From: Anthopleura xanthogrammica
Lineage: Eukaryota > Cnidaria > Anthozoa > Actiniaria > Actiniidae
Length of the DNA stretch: 64,000 bases
Direction: 5' to 3'
Assembly (NCBI GenBank): GCA_964019055.1
Contig: OZ025209.1
Span: 14,545,867-14,609,866, forward strand
The position numbers and the translations under genes were made by a program. This document shows positions 47,546 through 59,571 of the stretch, piece by piece (positions within the stretch are counted from its first letter, which is position 1; every line of letters starts with the position of its first letter). The notes below the pieces were generated by a model. That model saw nothing but the letters and a program-made list of their open reading frames with translations, ran no database searches and was not told the origin of the DNA.

Positions 47546-49859
47546 GTAGTAAATTTATCATTGGAAAAATTACTTTTTTGAATAAATAAAAGTTTTTGAA
47601 AATTACTGCTCAGTTCACCGGCATTTCACCCGAACGTAAACAGTGGTGCTAGCTGGTGGACACAAAGCATGAATTCTCCAATATGCTCTTCAATCACTCA
47701 ACAATTAATTTGGTAGAACAGATCATGCAGTGGTCTTAAGTCATTAAATATTGTTCAAAATGCTGTTATCAGCTGTAATCGTTCACGAAACTACAACATT
47801 GTCGTGATTTGTACGCATCAGTACTTCAAACTACAGTCAGCTGACGACATAACACCATGAAATCCGCTCTATGTACTAGGACCGCGAAGAAGGGGGGGGG
47901 GGGGGGGGGGCTGGGGGCTATAGCCCCCCTAATTTTGCCGCCATTTTGGATTATTTATTTTCTATTTAAAATACCAAGTTCTACGGCTCTTTTCAATAAA
48001 TTAACTGTTTAAAATATGAAATAATCACTGATGTCAATTGAATGTCAATTTAAAAAGCCAGTTAATTCTCCAACGAATCCAGCAGTCCATTTATAGACTT
48101 CTAAACCCACGATTCACGGTTTACGATTTACATGTTTTCAACCACTTGAAAACTATTAATGGCCTTGAGGTCTTTTACTAGTTACACTTTCACCTCCTCG
48201 ATCGATATGGTCCTTTATTGGTGATGGACAAAACGGGTTAATTCTGCAGCTTTAGATCGTGTGCAAACAATCCCATATATGGTTGATGACGACACCACGT
48301 ATTTATTAGTACAAATGTTGGCCGGAATTCAGCGATGTCTCAGAAAATTTAGCTTATCTTACCTGTACGATATAGATGAGCTGAATCGAGTAGAGGGTCA
48401 GTACATGTAAACTCATTTACACTTTCCGTTCTTTGTTTAGACCGAAACGTCTGTTTTAAAATGTAAATATTATAAGTCAGAGACAACTTTAAGTTACAAC
48501 GAATAATAAACCCTGACTTCAATTTTTGGAATGTCTTCCTGTAGCTGTAAAAATAATTTACTTTTGGGAGTTACCCATGAGGGATATCATCGTAGGTATA
48601 TTCGTTGAATATTCTAAATGTTCAGTCAATGGCTATGGTGTGGAGGGCGAAAAACGGAACCTTTTGGAAGCGTGAGCAAACTGCGCATGCTCAGTGATAG
48701 TGTAGTAGCACTTCTGATCAAAATCGACCGAAATAGCTTTTTGTCGCCGAAAACGATGTTTCCAAATATTATCCGGATTAGTATGGCCTAAATGTAACTA
48801 GAACTGAACGTAGGGAATACATGCTCAGTCTCTGATTAATCAGATTGGGGTCTCGTAATTGAGCGTTCACAGGTGGCCATGGAATCTGAATGTTGAAGAG
48901 CTTTTTTTTTTCCGACTGAAGGCAGTAGGAAAGCAAACACGAAAGCACATTCCCTTGTTCTATAATTTGGGGAAGTCGTGTTGGATTCATTTTGATATCT
49001 GAATTCTCTCCTTGCTTTCTAGTTTTCCTTCTTCCCTCGTTCTTTTACAGTCTTCCTTCCTTCCTTCCTTCCTAAATTCTTTCCTTTCTTCCTTTCAATA
49101 GTCGGCCATATTCTTTCTTCTGAGTCTTTGGACAAGAAAAAACAATAAAATGAAGAGTAAAAAAGTACAACACAACTCTTCGTCAAACAAACTTTTTTAC
49201 ACTGACAAAACAGGTACAAAAAATTAAGGATTTTATGTTAACGAATTCAAACAGCTTAGGTTGTGTTATGCGCTCGGATTTGCTCTCCAAATTACGCTTT
49301 GTTAAACTCAGCATTAACACACGTTTAGTAATAAATTTAAGATATTCAAACAGAAAAATGTATCCTAGTTAAGTTAAAGCATACATGAAAAATGCACACT
49401 ACAATATACCAATATTTATACAACGTTATATATATTAATAATAGCCTCTATTGTTCCTTCACCTCAGTCAAGTATTGGTTTCGCTTCATGGGCGTCAACA
49501 TGAATAATTGATACATCAAAGAAATCACCGAGTACCCCTTTTTAATCTAAAAATATTCTATAGGTTATAGTGGTCAAATGTAGTACTTAAAACAGAAACA
49601 AGTTCTTAATAATAAATGAGAGTTGAACAGATTGCACGATTCTGTGGTCGATGGAGGCGATTTGGAACACTGCGACCAGACAACCTAACGTGCTTGTCGT
49701 CTCTCCTCAAAAGAACAAAATCAAATATTAAATATTTATTGCTTAACTTTGCTTTACCGCATTATGATTCATATCTCGAATTTCTGATAACATTGTGTTT
49801 CGCACGATTATCGAGTGTGGATATTCATTTTTATTATATCCACTTTGAAATCACTAGCA

Positions 49860-49991
49860 AATCCTGTAATCTGATTGGCTCTCAGTAGATTGATTCAAGC
49901 ACGAATCGCACTATTTTGAGTCCGAATCGCATCTTTTTGTCAGCCAATCACAATGCAACACTAGAAAAGGTAACCAATCAGATTACAGGAT
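49860..49991. repeat. MITE-like inverted repeat
   Basis: AATCCTGTAATCTGATTGGC on the left pairs with ACCAATCAGATTACAGGATT on the right. A third CCAATCAGATTACAG follows at about 50006. Confidence 0.8.
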
Positions 49992-50159
49992 TGTATGTAA
50001 TCAGCCAATCAGATTACAGCAAATAAGGAACATAAAATGTAGCTTTTTTCAAGTTTGACTGGAATTTTTTGTTACAAAAAGAAACAAAATACTGGCTATT
50101 TGTGAATAAATACTTTTGTATTTATCACAAATTTAGTGTCTATCTAGTATGATTTCAAA

Positions 50160-50330
50160 ATGGATATAATAAAGTGATAATTGAACTTTGTGTCGTGCAA
50201 TTTTGGTCTGATATTAAACTTGCGATTACAAATCACACTCCCGCTACGCGGTCGTGTGATTTTGTTATCACGCGTTTGATATCAGACCAAATTGCACTCC
50301 ACTTAGTTCAATTACCATTATATATTTTAT
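50160..50330. repeat. Palindromic element with a CCCGCTACGCGGTCG centre
   Basis: ATATAATAAAGTGATAATTG, GCAATTTTGGTCTGATATTA and AATCACAC on the left pair with GTGTGATT, TTTGATATCAGACCAAATTG and CAATTACCATTATAT on the right. Confidence 0.8.
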
Positions 50331-52174
50331 GGCTGTGATTGTCTAAATCACAAAATTTTGTGTACATAGAGATGTAAGTTGGGTGTGGCTAAAATGTTGG
50401 CTCAGGCCAAGATGGCTTTGTCGGAAAACCGCTTTCATTGTGCGACTTGTTGAGGGATTTCTATGAATAAAAAAAAGGCTAGTTTTCTAAATATGATAAC
50501 TCGAAGTTTCCTCTTTTCTTCAAACTAATCCTGAGTTCAAAATGGCCTAAACCTTTCTCGTTTGGACCACTCCCGCTTCTAATGTTCTATTCCAATTTAC
50601 AGATGCAACAAAGTGTAATTTGAAACAACTATTAAGCGAGACACGACTAGATCTTCCAGTAATGTCTGTGGGCCTCGATTAAGGCAGAGTGACACTGGTG
50701 CAAGGGACAAGTCTTTTCAATTTGTTATTTTCATAGCTTTAAATTTTTCTAGCTTTGAGCGTTTTAGCCAGAGCCTCTCGCTAGTGAAACAGCTACGACT
50801 TCGCAGGTACAATCAATTCCATCAATTTAGATAAAAGTGCTAGACGAAAATAAAATCTGGTAAATATATCATTTATTGAAAAAAATGAGTAAGACGCTAA
50901 GAAAGTGCAGTAATTGGCTTAACGCTGTTGTGGTTCCCCTTTCATATATAGAGAGATTTTTCCCCAGTAATATATATTTCCTGTTTGATTTATTGTAAAA
51001 AATACAAATTATATAATCATATGTGAAAGCTAATAAATATAAATATAAATGTAAAATATAAATAATACAAGCGAACAGGAAAAATCAAGCAAAAATACAG
51101 TATAATTTCTTTTTTCGCGCGCCTTTGTTTTCCTATATGATTCCCCTATGGTCGCCGTGTGTCAAGGATGTAAAATATATGTTTTCAAGGGATGGAACTC
51201 TCTGCATCTATCTTTCACATACACATCATTAAAAAATGACGAATGAAAGAAAGCAGAGGTAAAATTTAATGAATCTACCATTGGGTGTAGAAATTTATTT
51301 TCCGAGTAAAATGAACCAGCGAAGCTTAAAAAATGGTGGCCATCGACAATTTTTTCGTGTGGTTTTGAAGGACAAAACTGGCCCTGAGGTAGACGACGGT
51401 AGTGCTTGTTGTCTCGTGTCGAAAAGTTCCCGGGCGAGAGAGAGCGAGTCGGTTTTGTCGCCGTTACTGACGCAATTTGGGACGCACCATTTCAAGGCAC
51501 TGCGGACGAAAGCTCTGCAGCGAATGAAAAACTTTTTGTCGCGGTATTTTCAAAAAGAAAACCTTAAGGGGAATCCAAAGAGTTTAAAAAAGATGAAGCC
51601 CCATTCCATTTTGGTCAAGTTTTTTCTGGAGTTTGGGGTGTAAAATAGGGTGAAATCGGTACTGATTGTGAACTTTCTCAACCAATTTTTTGCTGAAAAT
51701 TTGACTTTTTAGAAAACGATGACGTCAACCGTATCGGACCCAGACTCCCTCGCGCGGGATTAAAAGTATGTGCATGCTCACTGCTGTCTATATGTAGGCG
51801 TTTTCGAATCGTTTCAAGGTGAAAATGCATGAAAGAAGGAGAAGGAATCAAAATCACCATAATGTGGACGAGATTTCATTCATTTTACTGTGATTCTTAA
51901 AATTCTGCGAACTCAGACATTGTTGTAAAAAAAATTTTTTTTTCGCTGCCGTCAATCAAAACTAATCAGTCGGTACCTTTTATATTTCTTGACTGGCGGT
52001 AATGAAAAACCAAATTGAAACGGGCAACTCGCATCTACCAATATTATTATTTATTTTTTTGTTTTTCTCTTGTTCGATTGATCTTTAAAAATACCAACTC
52101 TTGACACCAATCTTCCTGAAACAACCTCTGGTCTGATCTACGTCAGGTCATGGATAAGTGAGTTTGACTTTTGG

Positions 52175-52422
52175 TCGCGGGTCGCGGGTCGCGGGTATGT
52201 GGTGCGGGTGCGGGTGCGGGTGCGGGTGCGGGTGCGGGTGCGGGTGCGGGTGCGGGTGCGGGTGCGGGTGCGGGTGCGGGTGCGGGTGCGGGTGCGGGTG
52301 CGGGTGCGGGTGCGGGTGCGGGTGCGGGTGCGGGTGCGGGTGCGGGTGCGGGTGCGGGTGCGGGTGCGGGTGCATTTTAAAATAGCTAAATAAACAAAAA
52401 GGAAATGATATGGACTAAACTA
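52175..52422 (+). repeat. (GCGGGT)n hexamer array and left arm of a foldback structure
   Basis: After three TCGCGGG units, GCGGGT repeats about 28 times without a visible error (52203-52372). It is followed by about 55 bp (GCATTTTAAAATAGC... to ...GGACTAAACTA) that recur inverted at 53033-53087. GGG runs every 6 nt make the plus strand a strong G-quadruplex candidate. Confidence 0.95.
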
Positions 52423-52715
52423 GCAATAATAAATACGAAAATCATAGCTATAATCATAACAATAAAAAGAAACGTTTTATATCCATAATGATTTTATTTG
52501 TTAATTTTCAAGAGAGACAAAACTGAACGTTTCGGAAACACTTTCAGATATGTAGTGTATTAACTAAGTCTGGTACGCATGGAGCTACCCTCAAAACACA
52601 TAGAATTTGGGTTTACTTTCACAATAGCCTACCCTACAAAATTTTCTTGTAGCCTTGTGCCTTTTGACACATTGGGACATGAAATTCACTGTTAAACCAA
52701 CAATAACGCTGACTT

Positions 52716-52912
52716 CGCTAAGGCTTAGTTCAGACGTTCAGTGGAGTCCAGAAGCAAAGAAAACTATGTAAGATATCATCTGTTTTGCTCACCACAAGGT
52801 GACAGTATCGATTCAGTCAGTTATAAATGCATCCATACAGTTAAGGGAAACTGACTCATTTTAAATAAGAATCCGGAAGAGGAAAAAACGTCTGAACATA
52901 GCCTTATATAGT
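52716..52912. repeat. MITE-like inverted repeat inside the foldback structure
   Basis: AAGGCTTAGTTCAGACGTT on the left pairs with AACGTCTGAACATAGCCTT on the right (one or two mismatches). Confidence 0.7.
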
Positions 52913-53032
52913 GTGTAATGTAACTGCAGGAAGATGTATCATTTTTTTAGACGTAGTTTTTTTTTAATTCATCAACTACTAATAAATGGTTTATTTCCTT
53001 TCCGGGCGAATGTAGTGTAGTTTAGCCTAGTG

Positions 53033-53157
53033 TAGTTTAGTCCATATCATTTCCTTTTTGTTTATTTAGCTATTTTAAAATGCACCCGCACCCGCACCCG
53101 CACCCGCACCCGCACCCGCACCCGCACCCGCACCCGCACCCGCACCCGCACCCGCAC
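53033..53157 (-). repeat. (CACCCG)n hexamer array and right arm of the foldback structure
   Basis: TAGTTTAGTCCATATCATTT... to ...TTTTAAAATGC is the exact reverse complement of the left arm (about 55 bp), followed by about 12 copies of the inverted hexamer. Confidence 0.95.
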
Positions 53158-53948
53158 GCTCTCTATACCTATGAATGGCATTTTTTTTAGAATTCAATAA
53201 TGATTCATAGTTATTATTCACGTATCATAATACCTAACGTTCGATGGTCATGATATCCCGCAATGAAAGAATACAATTCGATTAGCGATGACAAGTTTTT
53301 TTTTTTTTCAATATAAGCCTATAAATCTGGTTTAGGATTAAATCCGCTGAAACTTTACAATTGAACCTTATTAATCAGATAGTATTTTGTGGTAACACCA
53401 ACCTACATACCTCTTGAGACTATATAGATCGATTAGAATCAGTGAAATAAAAGCGGCATTAAGACTTGATGAATGTTTAATCCCTGGCACGAGCGGTACA
53501 ATGGACGCCCTATCTTATCATGGTTTCTGGTTCTTTAGACATAAGGTCGCGAGATTTGTACCATACTTCAAGTGCCGACTTTTACTGATTAGGGTGTGGG
53601 ATACTAGTACTGAACCATGAAGGAATAAATAATGAATATTAACTATCTTATTGGACGCACCAATATCCCTGCCCCCATTTTTAGTACATGTACCGTGTTT
53701 TACATCTCCTTAATTTTTTGCTTATAACGTTGCTCATTTTATGACGAAGCTTTCGTAAAAATGAGGGGAAAATTTGGCAGTAAATTCTAGAATTATATCG
53801 CCTCATGAAATATTTGTGGCGTATTTAACTGTTAGTTTAAGGTCTAGCTATGCGAACTTACCACAATTGTAGAGGATCTCATTTGAGGTTTAACTTTGCG
53901 ATCAAATCAAGTCACACAGCTGTGAACAGATGCACTCAGCGAGCAGGG

Positions 53949-53956
53949 TATATAAA
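53949..53956 (+). promoter_or_regulatory. TATA box of the plus-strand ShK-peptide gene
   Basis: TATATAAA followed by GGG, 72 bp before the ATG at 54028, a canonical TATA context. Confidence 0.6.
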
Positions 53957-54027
53957 GGGCTGAACTTCAGCGAAAAGTACACCATTCTCTGAAACAAATT
54001 ACATAGCTAGTCAAGTAAGTTAACAGC

Positions 54028-55612
54028 ATGGCCTCTGCAAAACTCTTTGTTCTTCTTCTTATTGGCACTGTGTTGCTATGCCAGGTTTCTGGATTTCTGG
54101 AGGAATTCCTTGAAGACCATGAACGTAAGTATATAACCGTTTTTTTTTTTTTGGGCGTCCTGTGGTGTGGGCACAGCAAAGTAGGGCGCGGATTCCTTTT
54201 TTTAATAAACCAGGCAAGTTCCCGTTTAAGCGCGCAATTTTTTTAAGAGCGCAATATATTGTTTATCTCATTTAAGTGCTCTTTCTCGGCAAAAGTTTTA
54301 CATTTTTAGATGCATTTAGATACTAAGATTGTCATAGCTGATTTCTTTTGAGTGTCAAAAGTCACGGCACGGTTACGTCGCGGCACCGAATGTCCAATAA
54401 TTTCATACTCGGCACAGCACTGACACGGTTACCGTGGCGTAAGTTTTTTATAGCCATACGAAAACTGCTTTATAACAAAATACCCGAATGCGTGCTGTCC
54501 AACATAGCATTTTGCCGAACAAGGTCACTTTTCCTATATTTGATCAAAGTCCTCAACTATACTGACCGAGATTTTTCTTTCATTCCCTTCACAGTGGACA
54601 CTGACAAAAGAGGTAATTCAAAGCAAACTAACAGTTATAGAGTGGTGGGATTTTCTAGTGACCTCTGGGCTAATATAGAACTTTTAAGTGTGACGTCAAA
54701 CGTGTATGGAAAAACGACTCCCGGGTCTAAAATGGCAAAAAGCAGTTTTATAGCAATTTTTCTTACTTTTTCTTCGTGACAAAATTGTTTTCCACCCTCG
54801 ACCGTTTTTACGAATTGTTTTTGAAGTTTTATTATTCAGGACTGAGTTTCTGGGAGATTATTCTTACCGTTAGTGTTAATTCCTCATTCCTTCAGTACTA
54901 CCTCATCCTCATCCAAAAAATAGATTTTCATTGCAATTCTAATGGGAAAACCTTATACTACTCTGTCATTCCATCTAAGTCTTCTTACAAATGTTCATAT
55001 CATTCTTTACTGATTATCAGACTGCAGAAACCGATACAAGAGCTCCATCTGCGGAAAGGTAAAGTATGAAATTTCCTTACGCGAAGCACTTGAATGAAAA
55101 CGCCTCATTTTTGAAAGTCCGAATAATTCAAATATTTGATTATAACATGATTCGATTATGATTATGAAAACCAGATTGGCGAAAATTTTAGCCTGGGAGC
55201 CACTTGCAGTTGAGAAATTTTGGTTTAAAACTAAAAGAACAATACAGTTGCTCACAATTTAGATGCTGAAAAAAATTGATAATTCTTATCCGCAACTCTT
55301 GACTGTGAAGAAAATATCATGTTTAGCGACTATTTGGGCCATATAGATAAGTATAGCCGTGTTTCAAGCCATTTCCAATTTTAAACCAAGTGCCCCTTTA
55401 AAAAAGAGGAGGGGGGACTAACAATGGAAAATATGAGACTTGTACGCAAAAGGTGGTCAAGTCAGCTGTTTGTCTTTGAAATGTTTGTTGAAACTGATCA
55501 GCTGTAATCGTTATTCTAGCTCATCACCCAAGAACACTGTGCCAGGAGCACCTCCTCACGAATGGGACGCTTTGCCAAATCTAGCTGCAAGCGTTTATGT
55601 GGATTGTGCTAG
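54028..55612 (+). CDS. ShK-domain secreted peptide (sea-anemone toxin-like), copy with a dibasic propeptide exon
   Basis: Four exons: 54028-54124 (97 nt), 54595-54612 (18 nt), 55021-55058 (38 nt), 55520-55612 (93 nt), joining in phase to 81 aa. Exon 1 gives a signal peptide (about residues 1-22) and an acidic propeptide segment. The 18-nt exon ends the propeptide with Lys-Arg, the usual prohormone-convertase site in cnidarian toxin precursors, one residue before the first Cys. The last two exons encode six Cys spaced C-x8-C-x8-C-x15-C-x3-C-x2-C with the stop directly after the last. This matches the ShK fold of anemone K+ channel toxins; ShK modules also occur in non-toxic secreted proteins. 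The Lys-Tyr dyad of potent Kv blockers is not seen in the Cys3-Cys4 loop. A paralogue lies at 45129-46162 in the opposite direction. The 18-nt exon is inferred from splice sites and phase. Confidence 0.82.
54356..54478. repeat. MITE-like repeat, family G copy 3
   Basis: Interior CACGGCACGGTTACGTCGCG and end AGCCATACGAAAACTGCT match the 2150 and 14155 copies. It lies in intron 1 of the plus-strand ShK-peptide gene, upstream of the 18-nt exon. Confidence 0.6.
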
Positions 55613-55940
55613 ATTATCAGGTAAGAATCAATATACAGGGCGATTCTTAAGGGAAGGGGGGTCTAGGAGTCCTGTTACCATACCTTAACATTGGCACTAT
55701 ATTGATAACGTGTGTTTTTATGGGGGAGGGGGGGGGGAGTTTGGTTAACGGAGGTAAACTCGGAGTGACCCTTCATGGAAAATTATGACTCTTAGATTTC
55801 TAACTTTTTTCAAAATTCTTGGGTGCAACCACATGACTCAAGATCCCTTGAGACAAAGAAACAGCCGCCATCTTGGTTGATATGACAAGAGAAGCTAATG
55901 AGTAATGCTTTGTTATCGTCAACCAACATGGCGGCTAAGA

Positions 55941-56016
55941 ATAGACCCCTTCCACGTGACGTCAGTTTGGAGGACAAAACCAAAGAATGCACTCCGAGGT
56001 GCTGCAAGGGTCTATA
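55941..56016. repeat. MITE, family A copy 6 (internally deleted)
   Basis: Both ends are present (TAGACCCCTTCCACGTGACG and GTGCTGCAAGGGTCTATA) with one TTTGGAGGACAAAAC arm, but the second inner arm is missing, leaving about 76 bp. Confidence 0.85.
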
Positions 56017-56604
56017 GTTCCCTGAGTACCTCCCTCTGGTGTCCACCCATATACAGTCGAAGGATAAATGTGAAATTATATGCATTATTGATGGCGTGCT
56101 TTGTTTGTTTTTTGAAGATCTGGTGACAACTGGAATGACCGAACGCGGACCACTTGACTTATTACTATGATTAACGTACATGTACAGGAATAGAATAGAA
56201 CATCAATAAAAAAATAATTAAAAAAAAAAACAGTGTTGGTCTCTGTCTGTTGGTTCGGGATGTATCGTTCAAGTGAAATGGGAGGGAGGGAGGGGTGGGG
56301 AATAGAGAACAACACCTAAATTGGTGCAAACACACCGAAAGAGAATAGACAATGTGCATCAAAGCTCTCAAAGCACTCTGGGAAACCGAGCCCTGCAAAA
56401 ATGAAACAGGGAAATCAAAGGAACTATCAGGGGAAAAAAATTACTCTGTTATTTTCGTCTGTTGAAATATACTTACATTTCCATAGAAAATGTCGGAGGA
56501 AAAATTGTCAGACGAATTTTTAGAGGAGCCAAAAAAGCGTAAGGACCTGGTTTCCCACCATGCTTTGTGCTAGAAATTCGATCTCGTGCACATTGGCTAT
56601 TTAA

Positions 56605-56712
56605 CAATTAGTCCTCGAGTCCGAATGGTCTACGAGTCAATAGCCCATTCGGCCGAAGGCCGAATGGGCTATTGACTCGTAGGCCATGAGGGCGAGAGGT
56701 CTAATTGTTTTA
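56605..56712. repeat. Near-perfect hairpin with a CGGCCGAAGGCCG centre
   Basis: CAATTAG, CTACGAGTCAATAGCCCATT on the left pair with AATGGGCTATTGACTCGTAG and CTAATTG on the right. A second inverted pair (AAAACCTACTAATCGGTCC / GACCATTAGTAGGTTTT, 56715-56893) follows at once. Confidence 0.9.
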
Positions 56713-57530
56713 GTAAAAACCTACTAATCGGTCCAATAAAAGGATGCAAAAAGTTTTGGATTTTGCTTTAAATATATATTTTTTGGTTTTCAAAACCGGC
56801 GCTTTTCGCTACTAGAGGTCTATCACTAATAGACCCCTAGCAGCTCAGCCAATCACAGGGCTCGATTGGTGATAGACCATTAGTAGGTTTTTTCTAATGT
56901 AGTAGAGAATGAAGCATTCCAATCATTCCCTCACCCCTCCCCCGTGAGGAATACAAAGTACAAACTGTACGGTTTTGATAAGATAGACAACGAATCAAAC
57001 AAACAATCAATAATTGATATGTGGCAGATAAGTACTTTAGTCAAAATCAATTATGATACACGAAAACTGAACACGAAACAAGGTAACCTTTCACTAAAAA
57101 ACACTTTTCAAAACCAAAAAATAATTCTAAAAACACAATTAATGCAAGTTTATCTCTGATGAGAAAATATTGTCAGTACATCATTATGAAACCATTAGCC
57201 GTTATATATAATTTGTTGAAGGGAATTTGAGGCGTAATTGAAAACCCGAGAAAAGGTCGTCCGATGTCGGCTAAATTCATAAAACAAAAAACTCATTATT
57301 ATAAGTTTGGCACGGTTTCTAGTCTGTTATACTACTTTATATGATCCCCAAGGTGAGTCATGAGAGCATGTAAGAAGCGTCTGAACCATTATTCACTCGC
57401 GGTGGACCAATGTTTAAGATATGCAATCCAATTCTTTCGCACTGTAGGGTCTACAAGGTCAACAAGGCTTATAATCTGATCAAGATGAACTTCAACGCAT
57501 TTGTGCAACGTATTATAAACCTGTGAAACG

Positions 57531-58661
57531 ATGGATGTTCTAGTAAACTCGTCCATCGCCAACACATCTGGAAGTTTCACTAGTTCGCAATATAAAAGTT
57601 TCATCAAGGAACCCTTTTCTATCACAGTACTGAGGCTGTTTTTGTTTGGGGTTATTTTTCTAACAGCTCTGGTAGGCAATGTTGTGGTGTTCGCCGCACC
57701 GTGGAGGAACAAGCGACTACGAACTTTCAGTTATTCTCTCATTAGTATTCTCGCTTTAGGAGATTTGATCAGCACTCTTGGCCTGCCATTTACCCTTGCT
57801 ACCGAGCAACTGGATTCCAACTGGATCTTCGGCGAGTTACTGTGTCAAATCTTGAACCCAACCCAAGTTGTATGTGGTATGGTTACTACTAACGTTCACA
57901 CTGCTATTGCTATTGATCGATTTGTTTCAACTGCATATCCCTTTAAAGGCAAACCAAGGAGGGTAGTAACATGGTTGATATTGGCAACAATCTGGCTGTC
58001 GGCCTTTCTTTGTACATTACCAGCATATATAACACGGAGATTGGAGAAATACACTATGAAGAATGGTCGTGATCTACACTTGTGTATAGAAGTCTTCCCC
58101 GCTTTAAAATACCAAAATTTGTACTCGGTTTTTCTTTTTCTTGTCAACTATGCCATTCCCATAATAGTCATGTGTATTCTGAACACCAAGGTGGTTATTT
58201 TACTGCGCAAGACAAAGCAAAACAGAAGGGTAACTGTAAACCGTACAACAAGTAGAAAAAAACCCAGATCCCCTGCTGGAGCGCACACGTACAGACAAGA
58301 AATATTTCGCACGCACACGCGCGTGGAAAGAAAATTCATTCGCATGGTGTTCGTCATCATGATCGTTTTTGTACTTTGTTATTTACCGTACCAAGTGATG
58401 TTTCTACTGATGGACTTCAACGTGGCAACAGATTCAGAATATGCCTTTATTTTCTTTGATTACGCGTATTTAATCACCTGGATACCCAATGCTCTTAACC
58501 CTATATGCTATGGAGCAATGGACAGGTTCTATGCGAACGCATTCATTAAATTGTTTGCAATTTTCAGACGCAGAAACAAAGGAAAGAATACAGAATCGAC
58601 GAACGCGAAAGATTTTGACAGAGAAGGAGTTCTCTTAGAACAATACGCAGAAAAGATTTAA
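57531..58661 (+). CDS. Class A (rhodopsin-like) GPCR, neuropeptide-receptor type, orphan
   Basis: Intronless, 376 aa. Seven hydrophobic segments: TM1 about 33-57 (with GN at 49-50), TM2 68-90 (LALGD, D78), TM3 103-128 ending in DRF (129-131, DRY in most relatives), TM4 146-168 (W155), TM5 196-226 (P210), TM6 268-292 (LCYLPYQ, Y where CWxP has W) and TM7 306-328 (NPICY at 323-327). C105 and C185 can form the conserved TM3-ECL2 disulphide. The N-terminus has N-glycosylation sequons (NSS, NTS); the third intracellular loop is basic and about 45 residues long. Family features suggest a peptide-receptor-like branch, but the ligand cannot be told. Cnidarian genomes contain many intronless class A receptors, in keeping with this. 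The start is the first ATG, giving a normal-length N-terminus. Confidence 0.9.
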   Translation: MDVLVNSSIANTSGSFTSSQYKSFIKEPFSITVLRLFLFGVIFLTALVGNVVVFAAPWRNKRLRTFSYSLISILALGDLISTLGLPFTLATEQLDSNWIFGELLCQILNPTQVVCGMVTTNVHTAIAIDRFVSTAYPFKGKPRRVVTWLILATIWLSAFLCTLPAYITRRLEKYTMKNGRDLHLCIEVFPALKYQNLYSVFLFLVNYAIPIIVMCILNTKVVILLRKTKQNRRVTVNRTTSRKKPRSPAGAHTYRQEIFRTHTRVERKFIRMVFVIMIVFVLCYLPYQVMFLLMDFNVATDSEYAFIFFDYAYLITWIPNALNPICYGAMDRFYANAFIKLFAIFRRRNKGKNTESTNAKDFDREGVLLEQYAEKI

Positions 58662-59571
58662 ATTTTAATCAAATAGAACAATGAAGGGGTTGTATTTAGC
58701 GTACTTAAGACGTGGAATGTATTGCGCTTAACTAAGGCTTCGACGTGGAATGTATTGCGCATGACAAAACAAGAAAACTACTTTGCTATACAAAGACTTA
58801 AAACATACTGCTGATTTTAGAAAATTCCACAAAGGGGTGAGTTAAAAATAAAATCATCCCGACCAAGTGCCAGGTGATCTCGCTTCTCTCAAGCCGAAGG
58901 AATTAGCCAATCAGCAAACATTTTGTTCGTAGCTCAATGTTTCCTAGTTCCAGGTTTTCGGCTCGATTTATAACAGATTTTGCTCGTAAATAAATAAAAT
59001 AAAACTCATCCGTGCTATGAATCGCCAAATACCTTTTAGAAAAAGCATATTTCGTCTTTATTGATAGAAAATATTTTATTTTGACAATAGATTATAGAAA
59101 ACACTTGGAAATTTTCGCTGTGACAAACAATGCATTGCGCACCTAGATTCCAGATCACGTGGTGTGGTTTTGTTGGTCGAAGCGTTGAAATTAGCATGAA
59201 GAGACTTTTAGACAAGGTCACGTTTTGTATTATAAATTGTGATAATCTCTGAATGAATGGTTTTGAATATGCGCCACGAACGAGCTAGACTTTCTTAAGT
59301 CCTCCCACAACGCTTTCTGTTATTTGCTGGTGGGACCGAGGTCTTGTCACCTCATTACTTCGCCACCTTTTCCAGCAGGTTTTGAATAAATTACGACAAC
59401 CAGCCAAATAGTTAGAATTTTTGGCGCGAAACGCCAACCGAATTCCATGCAAGGAAAATAAATCGACCTGTTTCGATTGTGCGCTCGCACACCCGTTGTT
59501 CCCGGATAAAAAAAGTGGTCAACTTGTGGCAAGTTACTAAAAAGCAATGATATAAGATGTACATTTACGTC

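Larger units (their letters stand above)
46259..53948. other. Repeat-rich region between the two divergent ShK-peptide genes
   Basis: No gene recognised. It contains palindromes (47395-47545, 49860-49991, 50160-50330), a G homopolymer (about 47890-47910), and the hexamer foldback structure (52175-53157). A 124-codon frame at 51269-51643 has no recognised homology or domain. Short frames around 46745-47345 overlap on both strands and look non-coding. Confidence 0.6.
55613..57530. other. Intergenic region
   Basis: Between the ShK-peptide gene and the GPCR. It holds family A copy 6, palindromes at 56605-56712 and 56715-56893, and G-rich runs near 55720-55740. Short frames on both strands (for example 55810-56181) overlap the repeats. 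No gene recognised. Confidence 0.6.

Noticed and set aside
51269..51643. 124-codon plus-strand frame, basic, no recognised domain
   Set aside because: No splice partners, no homology I recognise, an overlapping frame on the other strand, and repeat-rich surroundings. It could be a young or degenerate gene; transcript data would decide.
52148..52393. Several frames coding poly-HisPro, poly-GlyAla, poly-CysGly and poly-ValArg
   Set aside because: They are translations of the GCGGGT hexamer in different frames, with no splice or homology support.
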